Source: Nitrososphaerales archaeon TH1177
GTDB lineage: Archaea > Thermoproteota > Nitrososphaeria > Nitrososphaerales > Nitrososphaeraceae
Assembly (NCBI GenBank): GCA_014523515.1
Contig: JAATVJ010000043.1
Coordinates: 1 to 7,818, forward strand
DNA length: 7,818 nt
Direction of reading: 5' to 3'
Positions 1 through 6,794 of this stretch are shown in pieces; the stretch's first letter is position 1; the number at the start of each line of letters is the position of its first letter. Under the pieces are notes generated by a model. The model was not told where the DNA came from. It did no database searches and saw only the letters and a list, made by a program, of their open reading frames with translations. Position numbers and translations under genes: made by a program.

Positions 1-1
1 A

Positions 2-856
2 AATACAACACATATGCACTTTATTACGCATACCAAAACTTCAAGCAAAGGACAGGCAGGTCGCTGGCAGTCTACATATCATGACACGATGATCGACCAT
101 GATAAACATGTTGGACAAATGCTTGATCTGCTTGATGAGCTTGGAATTGCCCAAGATACCTTCGTTCTGTATTCCACTGATAACGGACCGCACAGCAATA
201 CCTGGCCTGATGGAGCCACGACCCCATTCCGTAGTGAAAAGAATACCAATTGGGAAGGGGCATTCCGTGTTCCTTTGCTGGTGCGATGGCCTGGAAAGAT
301 CAAGGCAGGTTCAATTTCCAATGGCATAGTTCAGCATCATGACTGGCTGCCAACTTTCCTTGCCATGGCAGGTGATATAGAAGTAATGGAGAAACTGAAG
401 AAGGGATACAATGTCATCGGACGAACCTATAAGAATCATATCGACGGTTTTAACCTGTTGCCCTACCTGACTGATAAAATAACACAAAGTCCACGAAATA
501 TCTATTTCTATTTCAGTGACGATGGTGATGTGCTTGGCCTACGCTTCGATAATTGGAAGTTTGTATTTATGGAACAGCGTTGCAAAGGAACCCTTCAAGT
601 ATGGGCCGAGCCTTTCATCCGCCTTCGTATCCCAAAGATTTTCAATCTTCGCACCGATCCATACGAATTCGCAGATATCACTTCGAATTCGTACTGGGAA
701 TGGATGATTCACAACGCTTATTTCATTTACCTAGCACAGTATGCAGCAGGAAAGTTTGCAGAAACCTTTAAGGAGTTCCCCGCCGTCCAGAAGCCAAACA
801 CGTTCACGATAGATGATGCAATGGCAAAAATGTCCGAAGCCACTGCGAGTCATTAA
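2..856 (+). CDS. Arylsulfatase (sulfatase family), 5' end outside window
   Basis: C-terminal part of an alkaline-phosphatase-superfamily sulfatase, which hydrolyses sulfate esters. The frame is open to the left edge, and the codons before the ATG at 14 (N-T-T-H) already match the family, so that ATG is internal. Numbering from it, H-M-H-F at the start holds a conserved active-site His, STDNGP (residues 54-59) holds the Asp-Asn pair that binds the metal in sulfatases, and PFRSEK (71-76) holds the conserved Lys. The tail FNLRTDPYE is typical of bacterial-type arylsulfatases of about 500-600 residues. The C-x-P-S-R motif, whose Cys becomes formylglycine, must lie upstream and cannot be checked. 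The gene ends with a double stop (TAATAA), 21 bases before the FGE start. G/C content is higher than in most of the window (31 of 60 at 241-300), suggesting transfer. The natural substrate is unknown. Confidence 0.93.
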   Translation, partial: NTTHMHFITHTKTSSKGQAGRWQSTYHDTMIDHDKHVGQMLDLLDELGIAQDTFVLYSTDNGPHSNTWPDGATTPFRSEKNTNWEGAFRVPLLVRWPGKIKAGSISNGIVQHHDWLPTFLAMAGDIEVMEKLKKGYNVIGRTYKNHIDGFNLLPYLTDKITQSPRNIYFYFSDDGDVLGLRFDNWKFVFMEQRCKGTLQVWAEPFIRLRIPKIFNLRTDPYEFADITSNSYWEWMIHNAYFIYLAQYAAGKFAETFKEFPAVQKPNTFTIDDAMAKMSEATASH

Positions 857-877
857 TAACAACAAATTCTATTGAAA

Positions 878-1858
878 ATGCTAGATACAACAAAAGAAAT
901 CAATAAAGGAAGAATAACACTTCACCGTGAAAACATGATGTTTATAGCTGGCGGAAGTTTTATGATGGGTTCTGATAAATTCTACTCTGAAGAAAAACCA
1001 GTACATAAAGTTACAGTGGACAGTTTCTGGATGGATAAATGGCTAGTAACTAATAAAGCATTTAGTGATTTTGTATTGGCAACTAATTATATTACGATAG
1101 CAGAAAGACCATTGAATCCGGCTGATTTTCCTACTGTCCCTGAAGAAAATCTTGTTCCAGGTTCCATGGTTTTTAAAAAACGGAATGAATCTGTCGATCT
1201 GAAAAACTATGAAAACTGGTGGCAATGGATGAAAGGTGCCAGCTGGAAGCATCCACAGGGACCTAGCAGTAGCATTATTGGATTGGATGACCATCCTGTT
1301 GTTCACATATCTTATGAAGATGCAGAAGCCTATGCTAAATGGGCAGGAAAAGAATTGCCCACTGAAGCAGAATGGGAGTTTGCAGCAAGAGGTGGATTAG
1401 ATGGAATGGATTTTACTTGGGGAAATGAAGATACACAGCTTACCAAACCAATGGCCAATACTTGGCAGGGAGAATTCCCTTACCAGAATCTATTAATAGA
1501 TAAATATGAAGGCACTTCTCCTGTTGGTTCATTTGATCCAAACGGTTACGGATTGTTTGATATGACAGGTAATGTTTGGGAATGGACATCCGACTGGTAT
1601 GTCCCACATTTAGATGAATCTGCTAATAAGGTCAAGACTTGTTGTACAATTTCTGTCAATCCAAGAGTAACATCAGCCGAGAAGAGTTATGATCCAAGAC
1701 AGCCACAGTTTAAGATCCCAAGAAAAGTAGTGAAAGGTGGTTCGCATATCTGTGCTCCCAATTATTGTTTACGATACCGACCTGCTGCTCGACAACCACA
1801 GATGATCGATACAGGGATGACCCATATCGGTTTCAGGTGTATTATTAGGGCCACATAA
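878..1858 (+). CDS. Formylglycine-generating enzyme (sulfatase-modifying factor)
   Basis: A 326-residue SUMF1/FGE-domain protein. FGE oxidises the Cys of the sulfatase C-x-P-S-R motif to formylglycine, using O2 and Cu(I). The domain starts near residue 20 with FIAGGSFMMGS and runs to the C-terminus. Landmarks are ELPTEAEWEFAARGG in the middle, GNVWEW (231-236) and KGGSHICAPNYCLRYRPAAR near the end. The last holds both active-site cysteines (Cys292 and Cys297, C-x4-C), matching Cys336 and Cys341 of human FGE, so the protein is probably a true aerobic FGE rather than one of the Cys-less relatives. The ATG at 878 is preferred; an in-frame TTG at 872 would add two residues. No Shine-Dalgarno sequence is visible. 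The gene follows the sulfatase by 21 bases and is probably co-transcribed with it. No signal peptide is seen, so it probably acts in the cytoplasm on nascent sulfatase. Confidence 0.93.
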   Translation: MLDTTKEINKGRITLHRENMMFIAGGSFMMGSDKFYSEEKPVHKVTVDSFWMDKWLVTNKAFSDFVLATNYITIAERPLNPADFPTVPEENLVPGSMVFKKRNESVDLKNYENWWQWMKGASWKHPQGPSSSIIGLDDHPVVHISYEDAEAYAKWAGKELPTEAEWEFAARGGLDGMDFTWGNEDTQLTKPMANTWQGEFPYQNLLIDKYEGTSPVGSFDPNGYGLFDMTGNVWEWTSDWYVPHLDESANKVKTCCTISVNPRVTSAEKSYDPRQPQFKIPRKVVKGGSHICAPNYCLRYRPAARQPQMIDTGMTHIGFRCIIRAT

Positions 1859-1917
1859 TGATACATAATACTTTTATCAAATACCAATTCAGTCTATTGT
1901 ATAATAAAACTTTAACA

Positions 1918-1956
1918 ATTCAACTGACCCATTGTACTTAATGGGGCCAGTGGAAT
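1918..1956. repeat. Imperfect hairpin/inverted repeat at the edge of the repeat element
   Basis: Bases 1918-1926 pair with 1948-1956 with one mismatch (ATTCAACTG against CAGTGGAAT). After a small internal loop, CCCATT (1928-1933) pairs perfectly with AATGGG (1940-1945) around a 6-base loop. The 3' arm overlaps the start of the 47-bp repeat. No T-run follows at once, so it is not a typical intrinsic terminator. It may be a mobile-element end or an RNA processing signal. Confidence 0.5.
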
Positions 1957-1995
1957 GTGAAACTAATTTGACCTAATTTTTGGTACCTTTCTAAA
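1949..1995 (+). repeat. Dispersed 47-bp repeat, copy 1
   Basis: Starts AGTGGAATGTGAAAC and contains TTTGACC and ATTTTTGG. Hand alignment to 4831-4876 gives 43 identities over 47 columns, with three mismatches and one single-base gap. Both copies have the same orientation. Similarity stops sharply on either side, as for a defined element such as a transposon end or a conserved RNA/protein signal. It lies beyond the 3' end of the SBP-fusion gene, as copy 2 lies beyond the 3' end of the TetR gene. Confidence 0.75.
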
Positions 1996-2096
1996 AAAAT
2001 TGTATAATATTTAGGAAATTGAATACTTAAAATAGATCAATAGTTTTAAACTAAAATGACAATAACAATAATAAAAATATAAGAATATCTTCACTA

Positions 2097-2108
2097 TTTT
2101 AAAAAAAA
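2097..2108 (-). terminator. T-run, possible terminator of the SBP-fusion gene
   Basis: An A8 run on the plus strand (2101-2108) reads as T8 then A4 in the minus-strand transcript, about 105 bases after the stop codon. Archaeal RNA polymerase can terminate at oligo-T without a hairpin. In DNA this A/T-rich such a run could also be chance. Confidence 0.3.
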
Positions 2109-2212
2109 TGTAAAAATTGAGATGTAATATTACTATTAATTGGTCTATTAAATTCAGTTAAAAATAATGTCATCTTTAAATTTTGATTATTCTTCTTCTG
2201 TTTCTTCTTACT

Positions 2213-4414
2213 CTAATGATTTGTTTCTACTAGATTATTTTCTGTTTTCCAGACGTAGTAGTCTTTCTGAGGATGTTTAGACACACTCCAAAAATCATAA
2301 TTTTCACCAATACGATCCCCTGCATTATTAAGTTGTATTTTTCCTGAAATACCCTTATCAAAAGATTCTGCTGTTTCGAAAACAATTTCTTTGAAAGATT
2401 TCTTATTATTTTTATGGTCAACAAGATAACTATTGGTACTATTTGTATCCAAACTTAAGGAGGAAATCCAGAAAGAATCGTAAGCTATTGCAGGATAGGT
2501 TATAGATTCTCCATCATGTAACTCCTCTTCTAGTACTTCAATCAACTCATGACTTTTAGAAGATTTTGTATCTATAGAATACAAAGGATTAGAAAAGTTA
2601 GTTTTAATTGCAAATAGTGCAGAATCTATATTCTTTGTAATATGGTGATTCTGAGCTATGCTATCACTGCCATACCATCTTATGTTACTGAGTGAATAAT
2701 ACATAGGAGATTGAATTAAGATTGGTGTTATTTCATCATAAGATATTATAAAAACTCCTACAGATTTATTACCATATTTTTTTATTTCCTCAGCTACAAT
2801 ACTGTTTAATCTTTCTAGATCTTCATTCCACATGATGAAATTAATTCTATGTAAGCTTGTAGCAAATTTACCTGTATGCGGTTTATAGTTTATCCCTTCT
2901 TCTACCATTTTTCCACCTAGTTTTTCAAAATGATATTTGGTCGATTTGTAAAGTTCATTTCCATAGATATCACCTCTCCACATTGGTACAACTACTTTTA
3001 TTCCATCATCAATCATTCGTTCTGCAATAACCTTTCCTTGATTGATATCATCTGGTACCAATCGGAGAAGATTATCTCCTGATATAGAAAGTAATGGAGA
3101 AGTACTAGAATAACTGATTAGTATAATGTCATTAGTATCTGCATATTCTTTCGCACCTAAAACTGCAGTGCTTGTAGCTGGCCCAACAATAATTTTGGCT
3201 CCAAACGAATGTAATTGTTTTATTGCCTCAAGAGAATCTTCTGGACTTGATTTTGAATTTGCCATAACAAGATTGAACCTTGATGAAGAATTCATTTTTT
3301 CAAAATATTTGTTTATGTCATATTCAGCTTTTTCCAGAGCCACTTTTACTGGTTTTCCAATTGACGAATAAGAACCAGTAAAAGGTATAATGGCTCCCAC
3401 TACAAATTCTTTATTTAAGTTATGCTGTCCATCAGCAGGACCAGTAGAAGTTAATAATGGTTTTTCAGTGATATAGTTTTTCTTAATTAACAATGAATTT
3501 TTTCCGTCACCTCCAAATCCATTGCCAAGATAAACAGATGAAAACAAAACAAGAGAAATAGTAGTTATTGAAGTAAAAATGATTTTATTAGAAAGTCTCC
3601 TATTTTTTATTCCAGCAACAATTTTGAAAGCAATGTCTTTTGATTTCCATTTAATAGAATATCGTAAATACCATATAAGACCACCAGCAATTAGTAAATA
3701 ATGGGCAGAGAGCAACAAGATAGAAATCCAAAGTTGTTCTACGAATGTTGTAAGAACTATAATTGCAAACCAACTATCTCCTACTACAATTGCTAAGAAA
3801 CCTACTACCTCACATACCCATGGGACTAGATGATGATGTTGTTTCTCATTTTTAATACCAAGAAGAATTGTTATTGCGAGAATAGTTAATATCGAATTTA
3901 AAGTCGGATAAGCAATAGTTACAATAAAGAGCATCATACCCCTAAAATTGGATGTTTGAGCTAGATCCAAAGTTAGATTCAAAATATATGCTAAGAATAA
4001 TCCAGTTAATACGATCATCAAATACATAATTTTTTTATCTATAATGTGACTGAGTTTTTTTCTTATTATCATTAATCTATAAATTAAAAAGACATATGCA
4101 GACAACAAGAAAAAATCCGCGAAGGAAGGTACAGGAGATACAATATCCAATACTACTTCATAATATGCCCATATGACATTTGCAATAAACCAAAATACAA
4201 GTCCTATTGTTAAAAGGGTATTTTCTTTATTCTCATCAATACTCTCCCTATTTTTTAAAAAAACAAATAATGCTAGTCCTGCAGCAACCAGAGAATTTAT
4301 TATAAGAACCCAATTAGATAATATTATTTTACTGTCAGGCTCAGCAAAAATTATAACTAAATTTCCTACAGCTATAGTAAAAATGACACATAGAAAAAAA
4401 TACAGCGATATCAA
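2213..4414 (-). CDS. Polytopic membrane protein fused to a periplasmic-binding-protein (LivJ-like) domain
   Basis: 733 residues in two parts. The N-terminal part has about nine hydrophobic segments (roughly residues 3-24, 33-53, 67-87, 98-116, 129-147, 159-185, 202-220, 229-250, 276-297), with a distinctive W75...W82..YYE86 patch followed by P-x-P-S-x-A-D (94-100). From about residue 336 to near the end is a type I solute-binding domain of the Leu/Ile/Val-binding family: EFVVGAIIPFTGSYSSIGKP at its start, then GPATSTAVLGA (411-421) and SYSSTSPLLS (434-443), which resemble ligand-contact loops. An odd number of segments with the N-terminus inside would put this domain outside the cell. Stand-alone ABC binding proteins have only a signal or lipid anchor, so this may be a receptor or a membrane-tethered binding subunit. 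No permease or ATPase gene is adjacent. The start is a TTG preceded four codons upstream by a stop, so no earlier start is possible. Confidence 0.85.
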   Translation of the reverse strand: MISLYFFLCVIFTIAVGNLVIIFAEPDSKIILSNWVLIINSLVAAGLALFVFLKNRESIDENKENTLLTIGLVFWFIANVIWAYYEVVLDIVSPVPSFADFFLLSAYVFLIYRLMIIRKKLSHIIDKKIMYLMIVLTGLFLAYILNLTLDLAQTSNFRGMMLFIVTIAYPTLNSILTILAITILLGIKNEKQHHHLVPWVCEVVGFLAIVVGDSWFAIIVLTTFVEQLWISILLLSAHYLLIAGGLIWYLRYSIKWKSKDIAFKIVAGIKNRRLSNKIIFTSITTISLVLFSSVYLGNGFGGDGKNSLLIKKNYITEKPLLTSTGPADGQHNLNKEFVVGAIIPFTGSYSSIGKPVKVALEKAEYDINKYFEKMNSSSRFNLVMANSKSSPEDSLEAIKQLHSFGAKIIVGPATSTAVLGAKEYADTNDIILISYSSTSPLLSISGDNLLRLVPDDINQGKVIAERMIDDGIKVVVPMWRGDIYGNELYKSTKYHFEKLGGKMVEEGINYKPHTGKFATSLHRINFIMWNEDLERLNSIVAEEIKKYGNKSVGVFIISYDEITPILIQSPMYYSLSNIRWYGSDSIAQNHHITKNIDSALFAIKTNFSNPLYSIDTKSSKSHELIEVLEEELHDGESITYPAIAYDSFWISSLSLDTNSTNSYLVDHKNNKKSFKEIVFETAESFDKGISGKIQLNNAGDRIGENYDFWSVSKHPQKDYYVWKTENNLVETNH

Positions 4415-4442
4415 TTCTCTTTTTTCTTATATTTGCAATCAT

Positions 4443-4452
4443 CTATTATAAA
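4443..4452 (-). promoter_or_regulatory. Candidate TATA box of the SBP-fusion gene
   Basis: The minus strand reads TTTTATAATA about 30-38 bases upstream of the TTG start. An archaeal TATA box sits about 26 bases before the start site, so transcription would begin only a few bases before the start codon, giving a leaderless or nearly leaderless mRNA. The assignment rests on sequence match and spacing alone in an A/T-rich region. Confidence 0.35.
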
Positions 4453-4581
4453 ATCCTTTTTTTGGTAGAAGAAAACAATTAATCTAATTTTAATAAAGTA
4501 ACTAGTTAATTTGTTAAGCTCTATTACAGACTATATTAAGTTAAGGAATTAGATTTAACTACGATATTCTATTCTGAAATA

Positions 4582-4599
4582 TGATTATTAAAATAATCA
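4582..4599. promoter_or_regulatory. 18-bp near-perfect palindrome, possible regulator site
   Basis: TGATTATT-AA-AATAATCA has two perfect 8-bp arms around two bases. ATTC (4571-4574) and GAAT (4600-4603) extend it as outer arms after a 7-base bulge. It lies about 170 bases upstream of the SBP-fusion start. It could bind a dimeric regulator or form an RNA hairpin; A/T richness makes chance palindromes more likely. Confidence 0.35.
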
Positions 4600-4697
4600 G
4601 AATGAGACACATCCAAAAATATATTTATATAATCATTGTATTTGTATTTTCTTGACCAATACAAAACAAATTATTTATGTTATAAGATAGAAACAAA

Positions 4698-4752
4698 ATG
4701 CCTCACAACAAGATGGGCTCCCTAGTTTTTGGAACCCACTAGTAATGTGAAA
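4698..4752 (+). ncRNA. G/C-richer structured island, candidate small RNA
   Basis: An island noticeably richer in G/C than its surroundings. TGGGCTCC (4714-4721) pairs with GGAACCCA (4731-4738) with one mismatch around a 9-base loop, and TCACA (4703-4707) pairs with TGTGA (4746-4750) as an outer stem. Such islands in A/T-rich archaeal DNA often mark structured RNAs. The strand is uncertain. A 14-codon ORF (4698-4742, MPHNKMGSLVFGTH) also starts here, with a TATA-like stretch upstream, but it is too short to support as a gene. The island ends in AATGTGAAA, the core of the nearby repeat. Confidence 0.25.
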
Positions 4753-4830
4753 TATATTTTGCTCAATGAATAATAATTTAATTTTTTTTAATCTTATGAT
4801 GTTGAAAATTATTCTTTTTTTTTCTTTCAC

Positions 4831-4876
4831 AGTGGAATGTGAAACAAATTTGACCTTATTTTTGGTCCCTTCTAAA
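4831..4876 (+). repeat. Dispersed 46-bp repeat, copy 2
   Basis: Same orientation as copy 1 at 1949-1995 and identical at 43 of 47 aligned columns. TTTCAC (4825-4830) just before it and GTGAAA (4839-4844) inside it form a 6-bp inverted repeat with an 8-base loop. It lies 83 bases past the TetR stop codon, measured on the minus strand. Confidence 0.75.
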
Positions 4877-4959
4877 GAGAAAGATTTTTGGATGGCATTA
4901 AAAACAAAATCTTAACGATAGAGTACCGCATATTAGAACTCTTTGTTATTGATAATACT

Positions 4960-5553
4960 TTAAATATGATTTATTCCAGTGAATATTGTCTTTACTATTC
5001 TAGACCATGTATTCTTATTCTGATCTTCGTCTATTCCTAAAAGCTTATTTATTTTTAGTCCATCATACAATGATACAAATCCATGTGCTATTTCTGTGAT
5101 TTCTATATCTTTTCTTATATATCCTTTTTCTTTTAGAACATTTAAATAGTCTATTATGATATCTAAAATTTTTTTTCTTTCTTGATAAAGTAATTGTTTT
5201 AAATTTTTATTACGCGATGATTCAGCTATGATTTCAAAAAACATTCTGTATCCTTGGTCATTAAAATCTTCATAAAAGTTTTGGATACGAGAAATAAGGT
5301 CAATATCACTATTTTGAAATAATTTTGATAATTGATTTTTCAATTCATTTGTATTTCTCTCTGAAATAGCATTAAAAAGTTCTTCTTTATTTTTGAAATA
5401 AAGATATAAAGTTCCTTTACTAAGGTTAGCTGTTTTAGCTATGTCGTCCATTCGAGATTTATCATATCCGTATTTAGAAAATGTAGAAATAGCACCCTCA
5501 ATAATTTTGTTTTTTATATTTTCCTTGTATTGATAATTTACTTTTGGACACAT
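4960..5553 (-). CDS. TetR/AcrR-family transcriptional regulator
   Basis: 197 residues, a usual TetR length. The N-terminal helix-turn-helix covers about residues 12-60: IIEGAISTFSKYGYDKSRMD, then DIAKTANLSKGTLYLYFKNK, the family signature for DNA binding. The remaining residues form the helical, variable ligand-binding and dimerisation domain, so the inducer cannot be read from sequence. The MCPK start resembles TetR proteins I associate with Thaumarchaeota, from memory. The gene lies 18 bases after the stop of the membrane-protein gene on the same strand, so the two are probably one operon. A TetR-type palindrome overlaps the likely operon promoter at 6795-6810, suggesting autorepression and control of the membrane protein. 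The ATG start directly precedes the conserved part, and no Shine-Dalgarno sequence is seen. Confidence 0.93.
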   Translation of the reverse strand: MCPKVNYQYKENIKNKIIEGAISTFSKYGYDKSRMDDIAKTANLSKGTLYLYFKNKEELFNAISERNTNELKNQLSKLFQNSDIDLISRIQNFYEDFNDQGYRMFFEIIAESSRNKNLKQLLYQERKKILDIIIDYLNVLKEKGYIRKDIEITEIAHGFVSLYDGLKINKLLGIDEDQNKNTWSRIVKTIFTGINHI

Positions 5554-5571
5554 TCTTTGACAATCTATTTT

Positions 5572-6759
5572 TTAATTATTATTAATTTGAATGCTTTTGT
5601 CATTAATATCATTGCCTTCTTTATTTGTATTTGCTGATTTGACCATTTTATTTGTAATCAAATAACCTATTACACTCATTATAGCACCAGATGGAATTGA
5701 AATAATTAGCATTATTGGTAATGTTGTTGAGAAATTTGAAATTAATTGTGATATTAATGGTAATTCTTGATTATTAATGAGCAATGACATATTCAAAGGA
5801 ATTGCATAAGCCCAAACTATCATGGGATAATTAAAGACATAGAACGCTGCACCTAATAATACAGCTGCTACTATTTTATTAATGGATTTTTCCTTGTATT
5901 TGATTTTTCTAAATGTAAAATTGTTAGTTAAGAAATCAGCAATAATTATTGGTATGAATGAAAGAGGGAAATACCATAAAATGGACGGAAATAAAACGCC
6001 ATCAGTGGGTATTATGTTAGCAAATAAATTAATAACAATAACTAATCCGCCTATGGCACTGACAGCACCAAATCTACTCATAGTTTTGGAGGCTATAAAA
6101 AAGATCATAGATCCAAATAAAGGCAAAAACAAAGTTGCTATTATTGATGCTAAATATGGATCTGGATTAAAGTTAAATCTTTCTCCATTTGAAAAGGGAA
6201 GAGAAAAGAAATATACATACCAAATAATTGTGAACCATAATGCAGCAAAGGCTGGAATTAAAGCAATGTTTCTTAAAATTTCTAATTTGCTATTTGTTTT
6301 AGTATCTGAAATTTTTATTTTTGCTAATCCTATGACTACTCCAATTGATGTTATTAGCATACCTGTCATTAACGATATGTGTGTAGGACTCAATAAACCA
6401 TCAATTCCAAAGATTTGATGCCATAAATAATCCCCTGGACCTGAAATAATACAAACTACTGAACCAATTAATAACAAATAAAATGAAAGTTTAGAAGGTC
6501 TATTTGTTATACTATGTTTATTTTTAATGTAAAGATAAGTAATAAGAACAGTTGCAATTATTATTAAGCCTATTCCTGAATAAAGTAAAGTATGAGATGG
6601 TGTAAAAAAAGTTTCAGGTTCAAACATTAAGTGAGAAGTTACATCCCAACTTGTTCCTGATATTTGCATAATTGAGCCTAAGGTGGCTAGACTAAAAATA
6701 AGTAAATAGAGTTCAAAAATGTTTTGAGAGCATATTTTTGAATTTATCCTCGATAGCAT
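5572..6759 (-). CDS. Uncharacterised multi-pass membrane protein with duplicated D-x3-H-x12-H motif
   Basis: 395 residues with roughly nine to ten hydrophobic segments and a hydrophilic, Asn/Lys-rich C-terminal tail (about 371-395). I cannot name the family; it resembles unannotated membrane proteins of archaea and actinobacteria that share WD...H and SPxH patches. Two segments match each other without gaps: Asp39 to His56 (D, H43, F46, E49, T-P-S-H56) and Asp110 to His127 (D, H114, F117, D120, S-P-T-H127). Both fit D-x3-H-x2-F-x2-[ED]-x-[FL]2-[TS]-P-[ST]-H. An internal duplication placing four His and several acids near the membrane suggests a metal, heme or proton site, which is inference only. 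The gene is first in an operon with the TetR gene 18 bases downstream, which points to conditional expression. The ATG at 6757-6759 fits a leaderless transcript from the TATA box upstream. Confidence 0.85.
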   Translation of the reverse strand: MLSRINSKICSQNIFELYLLIFSLATLGSIMQISGTSWDVTSHLMFEPETFFTPSHTLLYSGIGLIIIATVLITYLYIKNKHSITNRPSKLSFYLLLIGSVVCIISGPGDYLWHQIFGIDGLLSPTHISLMTGMLITSIGVVIGLAKIKISDTKTNSKLEILRNIALIPAFAALWFTIIWYVYFFSLPFSNGERFNFNPDPYLASIIATLFLPLFGSMIFFIASKTMSRFGAVSAIGGLVIVINLFANIIPTDGVLFPSILWYFPLSFIPIIIADFLTNNFTFRKIKYKEKSINKIVAAVLLGAAFYVFNYPMIVWAYAIPLNMSLLINNQELPLISQLISNFSTTLPIMLIISIPSGAIMSVIGYLITNKMVKSANTNKEGNDINDKSIQINNN

Positions 6760-6780
6760 ACCGTATTATATAGATAAAGT

Positions 6781-6790
6781 ATTATATTAA
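6781..6790 (-). promoter_or_regulatory. TATA box of the membrane protein-TetR operon
   Basis: The minus strand reads TTAATATAAT 22-31 bases upstream of the ATG. With archaeal spacing, transcription would start at or near the ATG, giving a leaderless mRNA. The adjacent TetR-like palindrome supports this as the real promoter. A second A/T box nearer the ATG (about 6764-6773) would place the start inside the gene. Confidence 0.5.
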
Positions 6791-6794
6791 GTTA

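Larger units (their letters stand above)
1859..2212. other. Gene-free convergent intergenic region
   Basis: 354 bases between the 3' ends of the FGE gene (plus) and the SBP-fusion gene (minus). No credible ORF or tRNA was seen. It holds an imperfect hairpin at 1918-1956, one copy of the 46-47 bp repeat (1949-1995), an 11-bp direct repeat (ATTGTATAATA) at 1896-1906 and 1999-2009, and an A8 run (2101-2108) that is a T-run for the minus-strand transcript. The rest is plain A/T-rich sequence. Confidence 0.8.
4415..4959. other. Gene-free region between the TetR gene and the SBP-fusion gene
   Basis: 545 bases between the 3' end of the TetR gene and the 5' end of the SBP-fusion gene, both on the minus strand. 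No credible protein gene was seen. It holds the candidate SBP-fusion promoter (around 4443-4452), a palindrome (4582-4599), a G/C-richer structured island (4698-4752), a T9 run (4815-4823), repeat copy 2 (4831-4876) and a T-rich stretch on the minus strand after the TetR gene (4900-4909). Its length and content leave room for a small RNA. Confidence 0.75.

Noticed and set aside
1043..1306. 87-codon open frame antisense to the FGE gene
   Set aside because: It is inside the well-supported FGE coding region and shows no family features.
4532..4544. 13-base word TATATTAAGTTAA shared with 6783-6795 near the operon promoter
   Set aside because: The word is A/T-rich, flanks do not match, and the first copy has no TetR-like palindrome beside it, so chance is likely.
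1859..4959. Complete insertion sequence bounded by the 46-47 bp repeats
   Set aside because: No transposase gene lies between them, the repeats are direct rather than inverted, and the enclosed gene is an SBP-fusion protein.
5882..6418. 178-codon open frame antisense to the membrane-protein gene
   Set aside because: It lies wholly inside a gene with clear motifs and promoter signals, its protein has no recognisable domain, and long antisense frames arise readily in A/T-rich genes.
6764..6773. A/T box CTATATAATA (minus strand) close to the membrane-protein ATG
   Set aside because: At 5-14 bases before the ATG it would start transcription inside the gene with no suitable later start codon; the box at 6781-6790 has the right spacing.
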